Assembly (NCBI GenBank): GCA_020346965.1
Contig: CP070793.1
Span: forward strand, 520,927-529,090
Reading direction: 5' to 3'
Origin: Chloroflexota bacterium
GTDB lineage: Bacteria > Chloroflexota > Dehalococcoidia > GIF9 > AB-539-J10
Length of the DNA stretch: 8,164 nucleotides
A program made the translations under genes and the position numbers. The notes under the pieces are model-generated. The model made no database searches and was not told the DNA's origin. It saw only the letters and a program-made list of their open reading frames with translations. Shown here one piece after another: positions 1-5,517 of the stretch (within the stretch, counting starts at the first letter, position 1; every line of letters begins with the position of its first letter).

Positions 1-741
1 ATTATTTCCGGAGTTGGTGATAGCCATCTGGAGATAGTCAAAGGAAAAATGCGTCGCAAAGTTGGAGTAGAGGTGAAATTAGACCTGCCCAAGATTCCTT
101 ACAAGGAAACTATTACTATGTCAACCAAGGCAGAGTATAAACATAAAACTCAGAGCGGAGGACACGGTCAATATGGACATGTCTTTCTGGAATTGGAACC
201 TTTGCCTCGGGGTGGGGGGTTTGAATTTGATAAGAAAATCTTTGGGGGGGCAATACCCCAGAACTATATTCCCTCTGTGGAAAAGGGAGTCAATGAGGCC
301 AAGCAGGAAGGAGTTCTAGCCGGATATCCTGTAATTGATGTAAAAGTGAGCCTTTATGATGGTAGCTTCCATGCGGTAGATTCTTCAGATATTGCTTTTA
401 AGATTGCAGGAGCACAGGCCTTAAAAAAAGGATTATCTCAAGGCCAGCCGGTATTGGTTGAGCCTATAATGAATCTTACTATAACCGTGCCTGAGGCGTA
501 TACTGGGGATATTACTAGTGACCTTAATACCAAGAGGGGACGCGTGCTTGGAATGAATCCCGCTAATGGCATCAATGTTATTGAGGCCCAGGCACCTTAT
601 GCAGAGCTGCTTCGTTACGCCCTAAATTTAAGGTCACTGACGCAAGGACGCGGCAGCTTTGTTATGGAATTTGACCACTACGAAGAAGTGCCCGCTCATC
701 TCAGTCAGAAAATCATCGCTGGAAGAAAGAAGGCGGAGTAG
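1..741 (+). CDS. fusA: Elongation factor G-like GTPase, C-terminal fragment (5' end outside window)
   Basis: EF-G drives GTP-dependent tRNA-mRNA translocation on the ribosome in the cytoplasm, and some paralogues act in ribosome recycling. The reading frame is open from base 1, so the upstream part is missing and the ATG at 49 is internal. The 246 codons seen cover the end of domain III (GVGDSHLEI, codons 4-12, then PYKETI), domain IV (SGGHGQYGHV, about codons 52-61; YDGSFHAVDSSD, about 119-130, with the tip-loop His at codon 124) and domain V (TGDITSDLNTKRGRVLGM; LRSLTQGRGSF). The GTPase domain lies off the left edge. The wording of domain IV (PLPRGGGFEF, YDGSFHAVDSSDIAFKIAG) resembles the EF-G-like/EF-G2 group more than canonical FusA, so this may be a second EF-G paralogue; that is an inference from memory of the family. 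No rps12/rps7/tuf genes follow, unlike the usual str operon. A run of seven G at 244-250 is read through in frame. The gene converges on etfA 69 bp downstream. Confidence 0.93.
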   Translation: MISGVGDSHLEIVKGKMRRKVGVEVKLDLPKIPYKETITMSTKAEYKHKTQSGGHGQYGHVFLELEPLPRGGGFEFDKKIFGGAIPQNYIPSVEKGVNEAKQEGVLAGYPVIDVKVSLYDGSFHAVDSSDIAFKIAGAQALKKGLSQGQPVLVEPIMNLTITVPEAYTGDITSDLNTKRGRVLGMNPANGINVIEAQAPYAELLRYALNLRSLTQGRGSFVMEFDHYEEVPAHLSQKIIAGRKKAE

Positions 742-780
742 CTAACAGTCATCCACCGAAAGCTCGTGCGCTATCTTGGT

Positions 781-825
781 CAGCTAATAAGTCTGCTATT
801 TCAGCCTATTCTAAACAGCTAATAA
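781..825. repeat. Short direct repeat in the EF-G/etfA convergent gap, partly inside the etfA 3' end
   Basis: The 10-mer CAGCTAATAA occurs at 781-790 and again at 816-825, 35 bp apart. Both copies are followed by a related tail (TCT, then TTCAGC) differing by a 4-5 bp indel. The right copy encodes the last codons of etfA; the left copy lies beyond its stop. It looks like a small duplication of the etfA end. The 742-810 gap shows no convincing rho-independent terminator for either converging gene. Confidence 0.5.
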
Positions 826-1812
826 CTCTTTCAGCTTGTTAGTAAAGGCGGGCACCACTTCTTCATATTTGCCCACCACACCAAATTCCGCCTCCCTGAA
901 TATATTTGCCTCAGGGTCCTTATTGATGGCTATGATGTGCTTGGAACCTGAACATCCAGCTGTGTGTTGGCTGGCACCTGAAATAGCTATAGCAATGTAG
1001 ATATCGGGGGCAACAATTTTTCCGGTAAGGCCGATATGCAGCGCCTCTGGCACCCAGCCATTATCAGCAGGAGGACGTGAGGCGCCTACCGCACCATGCA
1101 GCAAATCAGCTAGCTCCTTCAATACGGTCTGGAAAGGTTGAGGACCACCCAACCCCCTGCCTCCAGAGACAATCACAGGGGCATCCTCAAGCTTAATGCC
1201 GACCGCCTCTTCCTTAACTGTCTCTAATATCTTTGCTCTTACTTTCGATGTATCTATGTCAATCTTAGTGGCGATGACCTCTCCTTTTCTCGAGTCATCA
1301 CGCTCCAAGGGAGACATCGCCTTGGTTCTAACAGTAGCCATCTGGGGCATAACTTCGCTGGTGAATATGGCTTGAGCATTGCCGCCATAAACAGGTCTAG
1401 TTTGCACCAGCAGCTTTGTCTCCGGGTCTATGCTTAGGTCGAGGCAATCTGTTGTCAGGCTGGCACCCAGTCTGAAGGCAACGCGAGGAGCCAAGTCTCT
1501 ACCCATTGATGTTTGTCCCATGAGTATTAGCTTGGGCGAAATATCTTTGACCAATTTTTCTACGACTTGTATATAGGAATCAGCTTGGTATTCTTTGAGG
1601 GCAGGATGTTCCACAGTGTAAGCTTTGTCGGCTCCGAAGGCAATTGCTTCTTTGGGAGTTTCGCCAACCGAATCGCTGGCCAGCAGGCAAGACAAGTCGT
1701 CCTTCAGGTCATTAGCTAGCTTCCTGCCGCATCCTAATAACTCAGTGGTAATAGCGGCTAACTTCCCGTCCGCTAGCTCACCACAGACTAATATACCTTT
1801 ATATTCGGCCAT
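811..1812 (-). CDS. etfA: Electron transfer flavoprotein subunit alpha (EtfA)
   Basis: EtfA pairs with EtfB to form the soluble FAD-containing ETF, which accepts electrons from flavin dehydrogenases and passes them to a membrane quinone oxidoreductase or other acceptor. The 333-residue length is normal. The N-terminal Rossmann-like domain spans about residues 4-190. The C-terminal FAD domain carries SGGRGLGG (216-223), [12 protein letters not shown] (242-253, with Arg246), TGKIVAP (263-269), SGASQHTAG (278-286) and [11 protein letters not shown] (295-305), all in the canonical order. One oddity is that the usual GQTG reads GLTG (261-264), replacing a Gln near the flavin. ATG at 1812 has an AAGGAGG Shine-Dalgarno site at 1824-1818 with a 5-nt spacer. 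The gene lies 16 bp after the etfB stop, so the two form one operon. No acyl-CoA dehydrogenase, fixC or fixX lies next to it here, so the electron donor is unknown. Confidence 0.96.
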   Translation of the reverse strand: MAEYKGILVCGELADGKLAAITTELLGCGRKLANDLKDDLSCLLASDSVGETPKEAIAFGADKAYTVEHPALKEYQADSYIQVVEKLVKDISPKLILMGQTSMGRDLAPRVAFRLGASLTTDCLDLSIDPETKLLVQTRPVYGGNAQAIFTSEVMPQMATVRTKAMSPLERDDSRKGEVIATKIDIDTSKVRAKILETVKEEAVGIKLEDAPVIVSGGRGLGGPQPFQTVLKELADLLHGAVGASRPPADNGWVPEALHIGLTGKIVAPDIYIAIAISGASQHTAGCSGSKHIIAINKDPEANIFREAEFGVVGKYEEVVPAFTNKLKELLAV

Positions 1813-1828
1813 TATTTCCTCCTTAACT

Positions 1829-2629
1829 TCAAAGTAATTTGGCTTCCCTGAGTTTTACGGCTAGATTGGCGCCGGCCTCTGCTGGTGTCTCACCCTCGAT
1901 TATTTCGCATTTAGCTTCCTTGACTGGTTGGAATAGTTTATCCAACTTACTACGCCTTCCAGCAGCGCCAATTTGTGAAGACTCTAACCCGATATCGGTT
2001 GGTTTCCAAATGACAGGTTGCTTCTTAGCTGCTGCCATGATTCCTTTTAAGGTGGCATAACGAAGTGCTCCTATCCCACTGGTTACTATGATTAGGGCGG
2101 GCAGTGCTACTTCAACAACCTGGTAGCCATCGGGAATAACTCGCTCAACCCTCGCTTTCCCATCGGTGACCTCCACTTTGCGAGCTAAGGTTACAGCTGG
2201 AATTCCCAGCATTTCAGCAATGCCTAGACCTACTTGACCAGCATCCCAATCAGAGGATTGTCTACCACAGAAAATAATGTCATATTCGCCTATTTTCTTT
2301 ATTGCCATTGCCAGGGCATTGGCAGTTGACCAGCTATCGCCTCCCTCAAACGCTTCGTCTTCCAGAAGAATGAGTTCATCGCTCCCCACAGCTAACGCTT
2401 TCTTAATGACATCGCGAACAAAGTTATTACCTAAGCTGAGTGCTGTAATTTTGCCTCCACCAGTGTCCTTTATTTTAAGGGCGGCCTCCAGGGAGAATTC
2501 CTCGTATTGACCGATTACAGGTTTTACATCTGGTGGTAAGGTCATCTTGTTGTTCGTCACCTTGAATACAGACGGCGGTGCTTCAGGGTCAGGCACTTGC
2601 TTGCAACAGACGATCATATTAACCGGCAT
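1829..2629 (-). CDS. etfB: Electron transfer flavoprotein subunit beta (EtfB/FixA family)
   Basis: EtfB is the partner of EtfA. In conventional ETFs it holds a structural AMP, and in electron-bifurcating ETFs it holds a second FAD and binds NADH. The 266 residues match the family length. Recognisable parts are the N-terminal VCCKQVPD (7-14), YEEFSLEAALKIKD (42-55), CGRQSSDWDAGQVG (121-134) followed by IAEMLGIPAVTLA, and LRYATLKGIMAAAKK (189-203). The nucleotide-binding segment reads D127-W-D-A-G-Q-V-G134, closer to the DGDTAQVG pattern of FixA-like or bifurcating ETFs than to the DDDxNQTG pattern of mitochondrial-type ETFs; this is suggestive but not proof of bifurcation. ATG at 2629 has a strong AAGGAGG site at 2643-2637 with a 7-nt spacer. 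It is the first gene of the etfB-etfA operon and is read from the promoter at 2692-2664. Confidence 0.95.
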   Translation of the reverse strand: MPVNMIVCCKQVPDPEAPPSVFKVTNNKMTLPPDVKPVIGQYEEFSLEAALKIKDTGGGKITALSLGNNFVRDVIKKALAVGSDELILLEDEAFEGGDSWSTANALAMAIKKIGEYDIIFCGRQSSDWDAGQVGLGIAEMLGIPAVTLARKVEVTDGKARVERVIPDGYQVVEVALPALIIVTSGIGALRYATLKGIMAAAKKQPVIWKPTDIGLESSQIGAAGRRSKLDKLFQPVKEAKCEIIEGETPAEAGANLAVKLREAKLL

Positions 2630-2663
2630 TTCCTAACCTCCTTGAATGTTTTTGCAGCCCTAA

Positions 2664-2692
2664 AGGATACGGGAAAAACTGTTTTCTGTCAA
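2664..2692 (-). promoter_or_regulatory. Sigma70-type promoter for etfB-etfA
   Basis: On the minus strand a perfect -35 box TTGACA (2692-2687) is followed by a 17-bp spacer and the -10 box TATCCT (2669-2664, four of six consensus bases). Transcription would start near 2657, giving a leader of about 28 nt that contains the etfB ribosome binding site. The placement and spacing are ideal. It has not been shown experimentally. Confidence 0.65.
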
Positions 2693-2697
2693 TAATC

Positions 2698-2714
2698 TGA
2701 ATCACATAGATTCA
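2698..2714. promoter_or_regulatory. Palindrome upstream of the etfBA -35 box, possible regulator site
   Basis: TGAATC (2698-2703) and GATTCA (2709-2714) form a perfect 6-bp inverted repeat around a 5-bp centre (ACATA). The centre lies about 49 bp upstream of the predicted etfB transcription start, and the palindrome ends 5 bp from the -35 box, which suits a dimeric transcription factor. No known consensus can be assigned with confidence. Confidence 0.4.
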
Positions 2715-2732
2715 ATATGAATGACCTTAGGG

Positions 2733-2765
2733 ATTCCGTAGCGACAGCTACTTCGACCTCGGAAT
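2733..2765. repeat. Nested inverted repeat between the divergent operons
   Basis: Outer arms ATTCCG (2733-2738) and CGGAAT (2760-2765) are perfect complements and enclose a second inverted repeat, GTAGC (2738-2742) and GCTAC (2747-2751) with a 4-base GACA loop. The right arm ends just before the possible -10 element at 2772. There is no U-tract, so it does not look like an intrinsic terminator. An operator or a chance structure are both possible. Confidence 0.35.
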
Positions 2766-2768
2766 TAA

Positions 2769-2777
2769 TGCTAAAAT
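2769..2777 (+). promoter_or_regulatory. Possible extended -10 promoter for the Mut7-C gene
   Basis: TGC followed by TAAAAT (2772-2777) matches an extended -10 element (TGN plus five of six -10 bases). No good -35 box lies 16-18 bp upstream. The start site would be near 2784, leaving a leader of about 90 nt before the ATG at 2877. It faces away from the etfBA promoter. Confidence 0.3.
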
Positions 2778-2876
2778 GGATATGAATTGTTATTCATGGG
2801 TAAATCCTCTAGCATCTGCTGTCAGTGAGGCTTCTAAGCTCTCCAACCGAATCGATTACCTTTGTTTTGGCAAGCT

Positions 2877-3362
2877 ATGGAAGTTAAATTCGTTGTCGAT
2901 AACAATGTTGGCAAACTCGCTCGATGGTTAAGGCTGATTGGCTACGATACCCTGCTGTTTCAGAAAAAAAACGATAGTCAAATGATTAAAACAGCTCTTA
3001 ATGAGGATAGGGTGATTTTAACTAAGGATAGCCAATTTATTAGAAGGCGCCTGGTCACGAGTGGCAGACTTAAAGCTATACACATTAAGCAAGATGACCC
3101 TAAAATCCAGGTACAGGAAGTAGTGCAAGCACTGAATCTGAATTACCATTTCAAACCCTTCTCGCTTTGCCTCGAATGTAATCAAGAATTAATAGCCCGG
3201 GAAAAAGAAGAAGTGGAGAAACGGGTACCCACTCACGTTTTTGAAACTCAAACTCAATATACGGAATGTCTCACTTGCCATCGCATTTACTGGCGGGGTA
3301 CACACTGGCAGGCGATGGTCAAGAAACTACAGGAATTGCAGAAGAGGGCTGGTGAAAATTAG
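2877..3362 (+). CDS. Mut7-C RNase-fold (PIN-like) protein with C-terminal zinc ribbon
   Basis: The protein resembles the Mut7-C/DUF82 family: a PIN-like nuclease fold followed by a zinc ribbon, named after the C-terminus of the animal exonuclease Mut-7. Its substrate in bacteria is not established. From the ATG at 2877 it has 161 residues. The N-terminal part begins EVKFVVDNNVGKLARWLR with Asp8, then GYDT (Asp24), and RVILTKDSQF with Asp51; these acids fit the PIN-like active site. Two CxxC pairs (Cys98/Cys101 and Cys131/Cys134) would bind one zinc, and YWRGTHW (138-144) follows in the usual family position. An in-frame TTG at 2862 would add MFWQA, but the family normally begins just before the F-V-V-D strand, so ATG 2877 is preferred. 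Neither start has a recognisable Shine-Dalgarno site. It is transcribed divergently from etfBA and lies 107 bp upstream of coaX. Confidence 0.82.
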   Translation: MEVKFVVDNNVGKLARWLRLIGYDTLLFQKKNDSQMIKTALNEDRVILTKDSQFIRRRLVTSGRLKAIHIKQDDPKIQVQEVVQALNLNYHFKPFSLCLECNQELIAREKEEVEKRVPTHVFETQTQYTECLTCHRIYWRGTHWQAMVKKLQELQKRAGEN

Positions 3363-3397
3363 CTTTTACCTAAGGTCGGTCTTCCGGGGTTTCAATA

Positions 3398-3427
3398 GTG
3401 GCATGGATTAGCTAGTAATGCTATACT
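3398..3427 (+). promoter_or_regulatory. Predicted promoter for coaX-coaBC (and perhaps valS)
   Basis: A -35-like GTGGCA (3398-3403, four of six bases) lies 18 bp upstream of TATACT (3422-3427, five of six), which is preceded by TGC to give an extended -10. The start would be near 3434, about 36 nt ahead of the coaX ATG. The rest of the 3363-3469 gap shows no terminator after the Mut7-C gene, so read-through from upstream is possible. Confidence 0.4.
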
Positions 3428-3441
3428 CAGCCCATTATGGC

Positions 3442-3447
3442 AGGAGG
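3442..3447 (+). promoter_or_regulatory. Strong but distant Shine-Dalgarno motif before coaX
   Basis: AGGAGG lies 22 nt ahead of the coaX ATG at 3470, much further than the usual 5-10 nt. An in-frame TAA at 3455-3457 rules out an earlier coaX start. An out-of-frame ATG at 3448 directly abuts the motif and would encode only 12 residues (stop at 3484-3486). Confidence 0.45.
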
Positions 3448-3469
3448 ATGGAAGTAAAGCTGGGTACCT

Positions 3470-4240
3470 ATGTTATTAGCAATTGATATTGGGAACACCA
3501 ACACTAAGATTGGTGTCTTTGACGGCGATGAGCTAAAGGTTACGTGGAACTTGGCTACTGGTATTCATCGCACTTCAGACGAGTACGGTGGAGTATTGCT
3601 CAACCTCATGGAGCGAAGGAAGGTTTCGCCTTCGGAGATTACCGGCGTAGCATTATGCAGTGTCGTGCCACCCCTCTTACCTGTCTTTGTGGAACTGTGT
3701 GCGGAGTATTTAGATAGTGAACCCTTGGTTGTCGAAGCTGGTATCAAGACAGGCATGCGCATTCGTCTGGATAACCCCAGAGAGGTCGGTTCTGACCGCG
3801 TGGTTGACGCCGTGGCTGCACAACATCTTTATGGGAAGCCATTAATAATCGTTGACCTTGGCACCGCTACTACCTTTAGTGTTGTTTCACAAGAGGGGGA
3901 TTATCTTGGCGGTGCCATTGCCCCAGGGATCGTAATATCTACGGAAACTTTGTATACTCGTACTGCCGCGCTCCCTCGAATTAGATTAAGTCGCCCAGAG
4001 CAAATCATCGGCAGAAACACTGTCACTGCGATGCAATCGGGCATAGTATTTGGTCACGTAGGGCTTATTGAGGGCATGATTCGGCGAATAGAGCAGGAAC
4101 TAGGAAGCAAAGCTAAGGTAATAGCTACAGGCGGCCAGGCTTGTTTTTTGGCACAAGAAATACCGGCAATTGAAATAGTGAATCCTGATTTAACTTTAAT
4201 TGGGTTACGTCTGATTTATGAAATGAATAAGGAGCAGTGA
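3470..4240 (+). CDS. coaX: Type III pantothenate kinase (CoaX)
   Basis: CoaX phosphorylates pantothenate to 4'-phosphopantothenate, the first step of CoA synthesis. Unlike CoaA it is of the ASKHA kinase fold, needs a monovalent cation, and is not feedback-inhibited by CoA. The 256 residues match the family. Motifs in order are the phosphate loop DIGNTNTKIG (6-15), HRTSDEYG (33-40), GSDRVVDAVA (107-116) with the expected catalytic Asp109, DLGTATTF (129-136) with the cation-site Asp129, GGAIAPG (147-153), GRNTVTAMQSG (181-191) and ATGGQA (219-224). All key residues are intact. ATG 3470 is the first possible start after an in-frame stop at 3455. The stop TGA overlaps the coaBC ATG by one base (TGATG), implying translational coupling to the next enzymes of the same pathway. 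Confidence 0.96.
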   Translation: MLLAIDIGNTNTKIGVFDGDELKVTWNLATGIHRTSDEYGGVLLNLMERRKVSPSEITGVALCSVVPPLLPVFVELCAEYLDSEPLVVEAGIKTGMRIRLDNPREVGSDRVVDAVAAQHLYGKPLIIVDLGTATTFSVVSQEGDYLGGAIAPGIVISTETLYTRTAALPRIRLSRPEQIIGRNTVTAMQSGIVFGHVGLIEGMIRRIEQELGSKAKVIATGGQACFLAQEIPAIEIVNPDLTLIGLRLIYEMNKEQ

Positions 4241-5439
4241 TGTTTAGAAATAAAGTCATAGTTCTGGGAGTGACAGGAAGTATTGCCGCTTATAAAGCAG
4301 CCGAAATTGCCAGCCAAATAACTCAGGCAGGGGCCAAAGTGAATGTGATATTGACTGAAGAAGCCGTCAAGTTCATATCGCCTGTTACTTTCCGAGCGAT
4401 CACGGGGCGACCAGTAGTTACCGAGATGTTTGATTTGGCTTCAGAATTCAGCATTGAGCATGTCTCTCTGGCAAAAGCTGCCGATGTGGTAGTTATCGCT
4501 CCTGCTACAGCTAATGCTATTGCCAAGCTGGCTGCGGGCATTGCCGATGACATGCTCTGCTGCACGGTTCTGGCTACCAAGGCACCAGTGGTTATAGCAC
4601 CAGCTATGGAAACCGATATGTATAATAATCCAGTCACGCAGGATAACTTGCATAAGCTAAGAATTCGCAATTTCGTGATTATTGGTCCAACCACAGGCTG
4701 GTTAGCCTCGGGCAAAGAAGGTCTAGGGCGACTTGCCGATATCGATGATATTGTGGAAGGCATTCGCCACGTATTAGGGAAAAGCGGCGACCTGGCCGAT
4801 AGAAACATCGTGGTGACCGCCGGCGGTACCCAAGAGCCTATAGATCCGGTTCGCTACATTAGCAACCGTTCCTCGGGGAAAATGGGATATGCTTTGGCTG
4901 AAGCAGCCCGCGACCGGGGAGCCAAAGTAACATTGGTTACAGCACCTGCTTCGTTGCCGGAGCCGGCAGACGTTGATGTGGTCAAAGTCAGCACGGCTAA
5001 GGACATGCATCGAGCAGTAGAGAAAGCAACTCGACAAGCTAATGCTCTGGTCATGGCAGCCGCTGTAGCCGATTACCGTCCGACTAAGGCAGCCAAAGAT
5101 AAGATCAAAAAAGAAGGGGTGGGGTTAACCTTAAAGATGGAATGCACCCCGGACATAGTAGGCAGTGTCAAAGGAAATTTCATCAGGGTAGGCTTCGCTG
5201 CCGAAAGCAGTAACCTGGTGAGAAATGCTAAGCAGAAGCTAAAGAAAAAGGGACTTGACGTTATCGTGGCTAATGACATTACAGCTAAAGATAGTGGATT
5301 TGGCACTGACACGAATCTCGTAACCATAATTGACAGAAAGGGCAAGATTGATAGCTTACCTCTCCTGACTAAGCGGGAAGTAGCTGAAAGGATTTTGGAT
5401 AAGGTTGTCGAGTTTCTACCAGAGCCAAAATCCCGATGA
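4240..5439 (+). CDS. coaBC: Bifunctional phosphopantothenoylcysteine decarboxylase / phosphopantothenate-cysteine ligase (CoaBC, Dfp)
   Basis: CoaB joins 4'-phosphopantothenate to cysteine using CTP, and the FMN-dependent CoaC decarboxylates the product to 4'-phosphopantetheine. The 399-residue length is standard. The CoaC domain (about 1-185) has GVTGSIAAYKA (10-20), the catalytic His74 in SIEHVSLAKAADVVVIAP, and APATANAIAKLA. The CoaB domain (about 188-399) has VTAGGTQEPIDPVRYISN, then RSSGKMG with Asn209, AAVADYRP (274-281), KIKK (288-291), FAAESSN and ANDI (344-347). Two expected CoaC residues differ. The PxMNxxMW motif reads PAMETDMY (121-128), with Glu124 for Asn. The flap usually written ACGxxGxGR reads ASGKEGLGR (156-164), with Ser157 for the redox Cys. 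ATG 4240 is preferred over GTG 4237 because AAGGAG (4229-4234) lies 5 nt upstream and the start overlaps the coaX stop. valS follows 78 bp downstream. Confidence 0.95.
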   Translation: MFRNKVIVLGVTGSIAAYKAAEIASQITQAGAKVNVILTEEAVKFISPVTFRAITGRPVVTEMFDLASEFSIEHVSLAKAADVVVIAPATANAIAKLAAGIADDMLCCTVLATKAPVVIAPAMETDMYNNPVTQDNLHKLRIRNFVIIGPTTGWLASGKEGLGRLADIDDIVEGIRHVLGKSGDLADRNIVVTAGGTQEPIDPVRYISNRSSGKMGYALAEAARDRGAKVTLVTAPASLPEPADVDVVKVSTAKDMHRAVEKATRQANALVMAAAVADYRPTKAAKDKIKKEGVGLTLKMECTPDIVGSVKGNFIRVGFAAESSNLVRNAKQKLKKKGLDVIVANDITAKDSGFGTDTNLVTIIDRKGKIDSLPLLTKREVAERILDKVVEFLPEPKSR

Positions 5440-5458
5440 CCAGAGGAGCTTTGGCTTT
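5421..5458 (+). repeat. Inverted repeat across the coaBC stop codon
   Basis: AGCCAAA (5423-5429) pairs with TTTGGCT (5450-5456). The stem can extend by a wobble pair and one A-T pair at the base, with a 20-nt loop that contains the coaBC stop. It is followed only by TTTCC, so the case for an intrinsic terminator is weak. Confidence 0.2.
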
Positions 5459-5461
5459 CCC

Positions 5462-5513
5462 CGGATATCCGTATTTCTGGTAATTGACAGCCAATAGCTG
5501 AGACAGGTGTAAA
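5462..5513 (+). promoter_or_regulatory. Possible valS promoter and palindrome in the coaBC-valS gap
   Basis: The 78-bp gap holds the perfect 10-bp palindrome CGGATATCCG (5462-5471), then TTGACA (5484-5489) and, 18 bp on, TGTAAA (5508-5513, four of six -10 bases). A start at this -10 would fall almost on the valS ATG, giving a nearly leaderless transcript. Read-through from coaX-coaBC is equally plausible. No T-box leader is seen; the gap is too short for one. Confidence 0.2.
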
Positions 5514-5517
5514 CTCA

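Noticed and set aside
742..810. Bidirectional terminator between EF-G and etfA
   Set aside because: No GC-rich stem followed by a T-run is visible on either strand.
1625..2510. Plus-strand open frames opposite etfA and etfB
   Set aside because: They are antisense to intact ETF genes and have no supporting motif or start signal.
2862..2876. TTG start for the Mut7-C protein adding five residues
   Set aside because: No Shine-Dalgarno site, and the added residues precede the usual family N-terminus; the ATG at 2877 fits better.
3448..3486. A 12-codon ORF before coaX as a leader peptide gene
   Set aside because: Its ATG directly abuts AGGAGG with no spacer, which is unfavourable for initiation, and the peptide has no attenuation-type codon run; kept only as part of the coaX start observation.
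4323..5345. Minus-strand open frames opposite coaBC
   Set aside because: They are shadows of the conserved coaBC frame with low-complexity Ser/Ala-rich translations and no recognisable domain.
5440..5517. T-box riboswitch upstream of valS
   Set aside because: The 78-bp gap is too short for a T-box, and no T-box sequence or terminator/antiterminator pair is seen.
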